Source: Streptomyces bluensis
GTDB lineage: Bacteria > Actinomycetota > Actinomycetes > Streptomycetales > Streptomycetaceae
Assembly: GCF_014650715.1 (NCBI RefSeq)
Contig: NZ_BMVM01000002.1
Location: 124,001 to 188,000 of the forward strand
Reading direction: 5' to 3'
Length of the DNA: 64,000 bases
Positions 60,975 through 64,000 of this stretch are shown piece by piece; position 1 is the stretch's first letter, and the number at the start of each line of letters is the position of its first letter. Under the pieces are notes generated by a model. That model made no database searches. It saw nothing but the letters and a program-made list of their open reading frames with translations, and was not told the DNA's origin. A program made the translations under genes and the position numbers.

Positions 60975-63701
60975 TCAGTGCGCGGCGGACTCCCAGTCCG
61001 GGCCCGAGCCGACGGAGACGTCCAGCGGCGCCCTCAGACGGACGGCGCCCGCCATCTCGCGGCGGACGAGCTCCTCGGCCTTGGCGCGCTCGCCGGGGGC
61101 GATCTCCAGGACGATTTCGTCGTGGACCTGGAGGAGCATGCGGGAGGTGAGGCCCTCCTCGCGCAGCGCGCGGTCCACGTTCAGCATGGCGATCTTGACG
61201 ATGTCGGCGGCCGTGCCCTGGATCGGGGCGTTCAGAGCCATGCGCTCGGCCGCCTCCCGGCGCTGGCGGTTGTCGCTGTTGAGATCGGGCAGGTAGCGCC
61301 GGCGCCCGAACAGCGTCGCCGTGTAACCCGTCGCCCGGGCCTCGTCGACCGCCCGGCGCAGGTAGTCCCGTACACCGCCGAAGCGCTCGAAGTAGGCGTC
61401 CATCAGGGCGCGGGCCTCGGCCGCCTCGATGTTCAGCTGCTGGGACAGGCCGAACGCGGACAGCCCGTACGCCAGGCCGTACGACATCGCCTTGATCTTG
61501 CGGCGCATCTCGGCGTCCACCGCCGACGGGGCGACGGCGAACACCTGCGCGGCCGCCGTGGTGTGCAGGTCCTCACCCGACGTGAACGCCTCGATCAGGC
61601 CCGCGTCCTCGGACAGGTGGGCCATCACCCGCAGTTCGATCTGGCTGTAGTCCGCCGTCATCAGGGACTCGAAGCCCTCGCCGACCACGAAGCCTCGGCG
61701 GATCGCCCTTCCCTCGTCCGTGCGGACCGGGATGTTCTGGAGGTTCGGGTCCACGGACGACAGGCGGCCCGTGGCGGCGACCGTCTGGTTGAACGTGGTG
61801 TGGATGCGGCCGTCCGCCGCGATGGTCTTGATGAGGCCCTCGACCGTGACGCGCAGCTTCGCCTGCTCGCGGTGGCGGAGCATGATGACCGGCAGTTCGT
61901 TGTCGGTCTGGGTGGCCAGCCAGGCCAGGGCGTCGGCGTCGGTCGTGTAGCCCGTCTTCGTGCGCTTCGTCTTCGGCAGGGCCAGCTCGCCGAAGAGGAC
62001 CTCCTGGAGCTGCTTGGGCGAGCCCAGGTTGAACTCGTGCCCGGCCGCCGCGTGCGCCTCCTTCACGGCCTGCTGCACAGCGCCCGCGAACATCTGCTCC
62101 ATGGCCTCCAGATGAGCCCTGTCCGCCGCGATGCCGTGCCGCTCCATGCGCGCCAGCAGCGCGGAGGTGGGCAGCTCGACGTCCCTCAGCAGGTCCGCCG
62201 CGCCGACCTCCTCCAGCCGCGTCCCGAACGCCTCCCCCAGGTCGAGGACCGCGCGGGCCTGCACCATCAGGGCCTCCGCCTCGGCGCCTTCGTCCGTGCC
62301 GAAGGCCAGCTGACCATCGGCCGCGGCGGCGGGGGCCAGCTCCCGGTGGAGGTACTCCAGGGACAGCGCGTCCAGGTCGAAGGAGCGGCGGCCCGGCTTG
62401 ACCAGGTAGGCGGCGAGGGCGGTGTCCATCGTGACACCCTCCACGGTCCAGCCGTGCTCGGCGAAGACCCGCATCGCGCCCTTGGCGCTGTGGAGGACCT
62501 TGGGCTTGGCGGGGTCCGCCAGCCAGGCCGCCCACGCGTTCTCGTCGGCCTCGTCCAGCTGGGTCGGGTCGAACCAGGCGGCCGCTCCCCCGGCCGCGGC
62601 CAGCGCGACCTCGGCCACCGCGCCCGCGCCGAGCGTCCACGAGTCGACGGTGGCCACACCGAGGACCGCCTTGCCGTGCTCGGCGAGCCAGGGGGCGAGC
62701 TCGCCCGCGCCCAGCACCGCGCCGTCCAGCTCGACACCGCCGTCGCCGACCGGGGTGACGTCCACCTCCTCGGCCCCCGGGTCGACGGCCAGCAGCCGCT
62801 CACGCAGTGACGGGTTACGGATCTCCAGGGTGTCCAGGATCATCGCGACGGCCTTGCGGTCGTACGGCACGCGCTCCAGGTCGCCGACGGTCCTGGACAG
62901 TTCGACGGTGCGCACCATCTCCGTGAGGCGGCGGTTGAGCTTGACCGCCTCCAGGTGATCGCGGAGATTCTGCCCGGCCTTGCCCTTGACCTCCTCGACG
63001 CGCTCGACCAGCTCCGCGAACGAACCGAACTGGTTGATCCACTTCGCGGCGGTCTTCTCGCCGACGCCGGGGATGCCCGGCAGGTTGTCCGACGGGTCGC
63101 CGCGCAGCGCCGCGAAGTCGGGGTACTGCGCCGGCGTCAGCCCGTACTTCTCGAAGACCTTCTCGGGAGTGAACCGGGTGAGCTCGGAGACGCCCTTCGT
63201 CGGGTACAGCACCGTCGTGTGCTCGGAGACCAGCTGGAAGGAGTCGCGGTCGCCGGTGACGATGAGGACCTCGAAGCCCTCGGCCTCGGCCTGGGTGGCG
63301 AGCGTGGCGATGACGTCGTCCGCCTCGAAGCCGTCGACCGCGAAACGCTGGGCGCGCATCGCGTCGAGCAGCTCACCGATCAGCTCGACCTGGCCCTTGA
63401 ATTCGTCCGGGGTCTTCGAGCGGTTCGCCTTGTACTCCGTGAACTCCTCGGAGCGCCAGGTCTTGCGGGAGACGTCGAACGCCACCGCGAAGTGCGTGGG
63501 CGCCTCGTCGCGCAGCGTGTTGGCCAGCATCGACGCGAAGCCGTAGATCGCGTTCGTCGGCTGGCCCGTCGCGGTGGTGAAGTTCTCCGCGGGCAGCGCG
63601 AAGAACGCGCGGTACGCCAGCGAGTGCCCGTCCATGAGCATGAGCCGGGGACGGCCGCCGCCAGGGGTGTTCTCGGTCTTCTTCGATGCTGTCTCTGCCA
63701 C
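60975..63701 (-). CDS. polA: DNA polymerase I
   Basis: This 908-aa protein has three parts. The N-terminal 5' nuclease contains DGHSLAYRAFFALPAENFTT, DGFEADDVIATLATQ and TGDRDSFQLV, then RGDPSDNLPGIPGVGEKTAA. A central 3'-5' exonuclease-like domain (about 320-490) appears inactive, because the carboxylate motifs of Klenow Exo I and II are not seen. The C-terminal polymerase has motif A TADYSQIELRVMAHLS, motif B RRKIKAMSYGLAYG and motif C LQVHDEIVLE. It fills gaps in repair and processes Okazaki fragments. GTG 63701 (VAETASKKTENTPGGG) is chosen; GGGGG just upstream is the only Shine-Dalgarno candidate. Confidence 0.97.
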   Translation of the reverse strand: MAETASKKTENTPGGGRPRLMLMDGHSLAYRAFFALPAENFTTATGQPTNAIYGFASMLANTLRDEAPTHFAVAFDVSRKTWRSEEFTEYKANRSKTPDEFKGQVELIGELLDAMRAQRFAVDGFEADDVIATLATQAEAEGFEVLIVTGDRDSFQLVSEHTTVLYPTKGVSELTRFTPEKVFEKYGLTPAQYPDFAALRGDPSDNLPGIPGVGEKTAAKWINQFGSFAELVERVEEVKGKAGQNLRDHLEAVKLNRRLTEMVRTVELSRTVGDLERVPYDRKAVAMILDTLEIRNPSLRERLLAVDPGAEEVDVTPVGDGGVELDGAVLGAGELAPWLAEHGKAVLGVATVDSWTLGAGAVAEVALAAAGGAAAWFDPTQLDEADENAWAAWLADPAKPKVLHSAKGAMRVFAEHGWTVEGVTMDTALAAYLVKPGRRSFDLDALSLEYLHRELAPAAAADGQLAFGTDEGAEAEALMVQARAVLDLGEAFGTRLEEVGAADLLRDVELPTSALLARMERHGIAADRAHLEAMEQMFAGAVQQAVKEAHAAAGHEFNLGSPKQLQEVLFGELALPKTKRTKTGYTTDADALAWLATQTDNELPVIMLRHREQAKLRVTVEGLIKTIAADGRIHTTFNQTVAATGRLSSVDPNLQNIPVRTDEGRAIRRGFVVGEGFESLMTADYSQIELRVMAHLSEDAGLIEAFTSGEDLHTTAAAQVFAVAPSAVDAEMRRKIKAMSYGLAYGLSAFGLSQQLNIEAAEARALMDAYFERFGGVRDYLRRAVDEARATGYTATLFGRRRYLPDLNSDNRQRREAAERMALNAPIQGTAADIVKIAMLNVDRALREEGLTSRMLLQVHDEIVLEIAPGERAKAEELVRREMAGAVRLRAPLDVSVGSGPDWESAAH

Positions 63702-64000
63702 GCCCCCGATCCTGCCACGAGCCACTGACACTCGGCCCCGGCCGGCCTGGACGGGCACCTGTCCCCGGCGGTCACCACCGGCCGGAACCCCGGGGTGCCG
63801 GCCCCGGCACGATGGGCACTTGCCCCGGCACGGAGAGTCGCGGGCGATGCCGCGGTCCGGCCTCCGCGGCCGTCCTTCCGCCCTTCCGCCCTTCCGCCCT
63901 TCCGCCCTTCCGCCCTTCCGCCCTCCGATGATCGCTGTCACTGACACGTGCGAGGATCGAAGACGGTACGTCACCCCGTAGTCGAAAACCGTGCTTCACC
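63702..64000. other. Region upstream of polA, no gene supported
   Basis: This 299-nt stretch to the window edge contains the polA promoter region and an 8-nt tandem repeat, but no supported gene. A 17-codon ATG frame at 63928 is too short to claim. Confidence 0.4.
63874..63927. repeat. 8-nt tandem repeat (cccttccg)
   Basis: Five perfect cccttccg units (63881-63920) are flanked by partial units (ccttccg before, ccctccg after). The array lies about 180-230 nt upstream of the polA start. Arrays of this kind change copy number by slippage. Confidence 0.9.

Noticed and set aside
63874..63927. CRISPR-like array
   Set aside because: Units are 8 nt and contiguous without spacers, so it is a simple tandem repeat.
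63928..63981. 17-codon ATG frame at the right end
   Set aside because: Too short and without supporting signals.

Overview
The window is chromosomal DNA of a Streptomyces or a very close relative. GC content is very high, GTG and TTG starts are common, and the genes are typical of the genus (TerD proteins, a mycothiol-dependent isomerase family, XRE/DUF397/HATPase regulators, a SAV2177-type methyltransferase). The gene order from uvrA through uvrB, a secreted glycerophosphodiesterase, coaE and rpsA to polA matches, from memory, the conserved core arm of S. coelicolor around SCO1958-SCO2003. Most of the window is therefore core genome, with a few accessory or decaying patches.

Layout. 1-7 kb: uvrA (cut by the left edge), a mycothiol-dependent isomerase-like gene, a metallo-beta-lactamase-fold hydrolase and a three-gene polar amino acid ABC importer with 4-nt overlaps. 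7-16.5 kb: aroQ, an MHS-type MFS transporter, then a minus-strand stress and repair block (TerC with an apparent Mn2+ riboswitch, a TerD fusion, TerD, uvrB, an MHYT membrane sensor). 16.8-29.8 kb: secreted glycerophosphodiesterase, O6-alkylguanine methyltransferase, DUF1963 protein, a dead IS transposase, pseudouridine catabolism genes psuG-psuK, CorA, a CBS protein, an orphan GltD and several methyltransferases. 29.8-32.4 kb: a Streptomyces-type regulatory locus (XRE regulator, DUF397, HATPase). 32.7-39.5 kb: an ABC half-transporter, a MITE-like element abutting a FUSC membrane protein, a remnant of foreign-looking sequence and a nucleotidyltransferase/amyloid-motif gene pair. 39.5-44.6 kb: asparaginase, RidA and a partly decayed hydantoin-type cluster (racemase, frameshifted NCS1 permease, GntR regulator with a clear operator). 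44.6-64 kb: housekeeping genes including a family 5 uracil-DNA glycosylase, an S4 protein, coaE, a PAC2 protein, rpsA, the helicase hrpB, a lytic transglycosylase and polA.

Themes. DNA repair is over-represented: uvrA, uvrB, ogt, udgB and polA all lie here. Metal and envelope stress genes (TerC/TerD, CorA) and nucleoside or amide salvage (psuG/psuK, asparaginase, hydantoin remnants) form two further groups. No biosynthetic gene cluster, CRISPR array, prophage, rRNA or tRNA was recognised.

The strongest unusual signals are four. First, upstream of terC there is a yybP-ykoY-like aptamer whose closing stem competes with a perfect 10-bp helix that buries the ribosome binding site. Second, a small protein with a C-terminal amyloid-signalling-like motif is translationally coupled to a nucleotidyltransferase. 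Third, a 140-bp inverted-repeat element supplies the stop codon of the FUSC gene. Fourth, the NCS1 permease is broken by what looks like an 11-nt deletion between short repeats.
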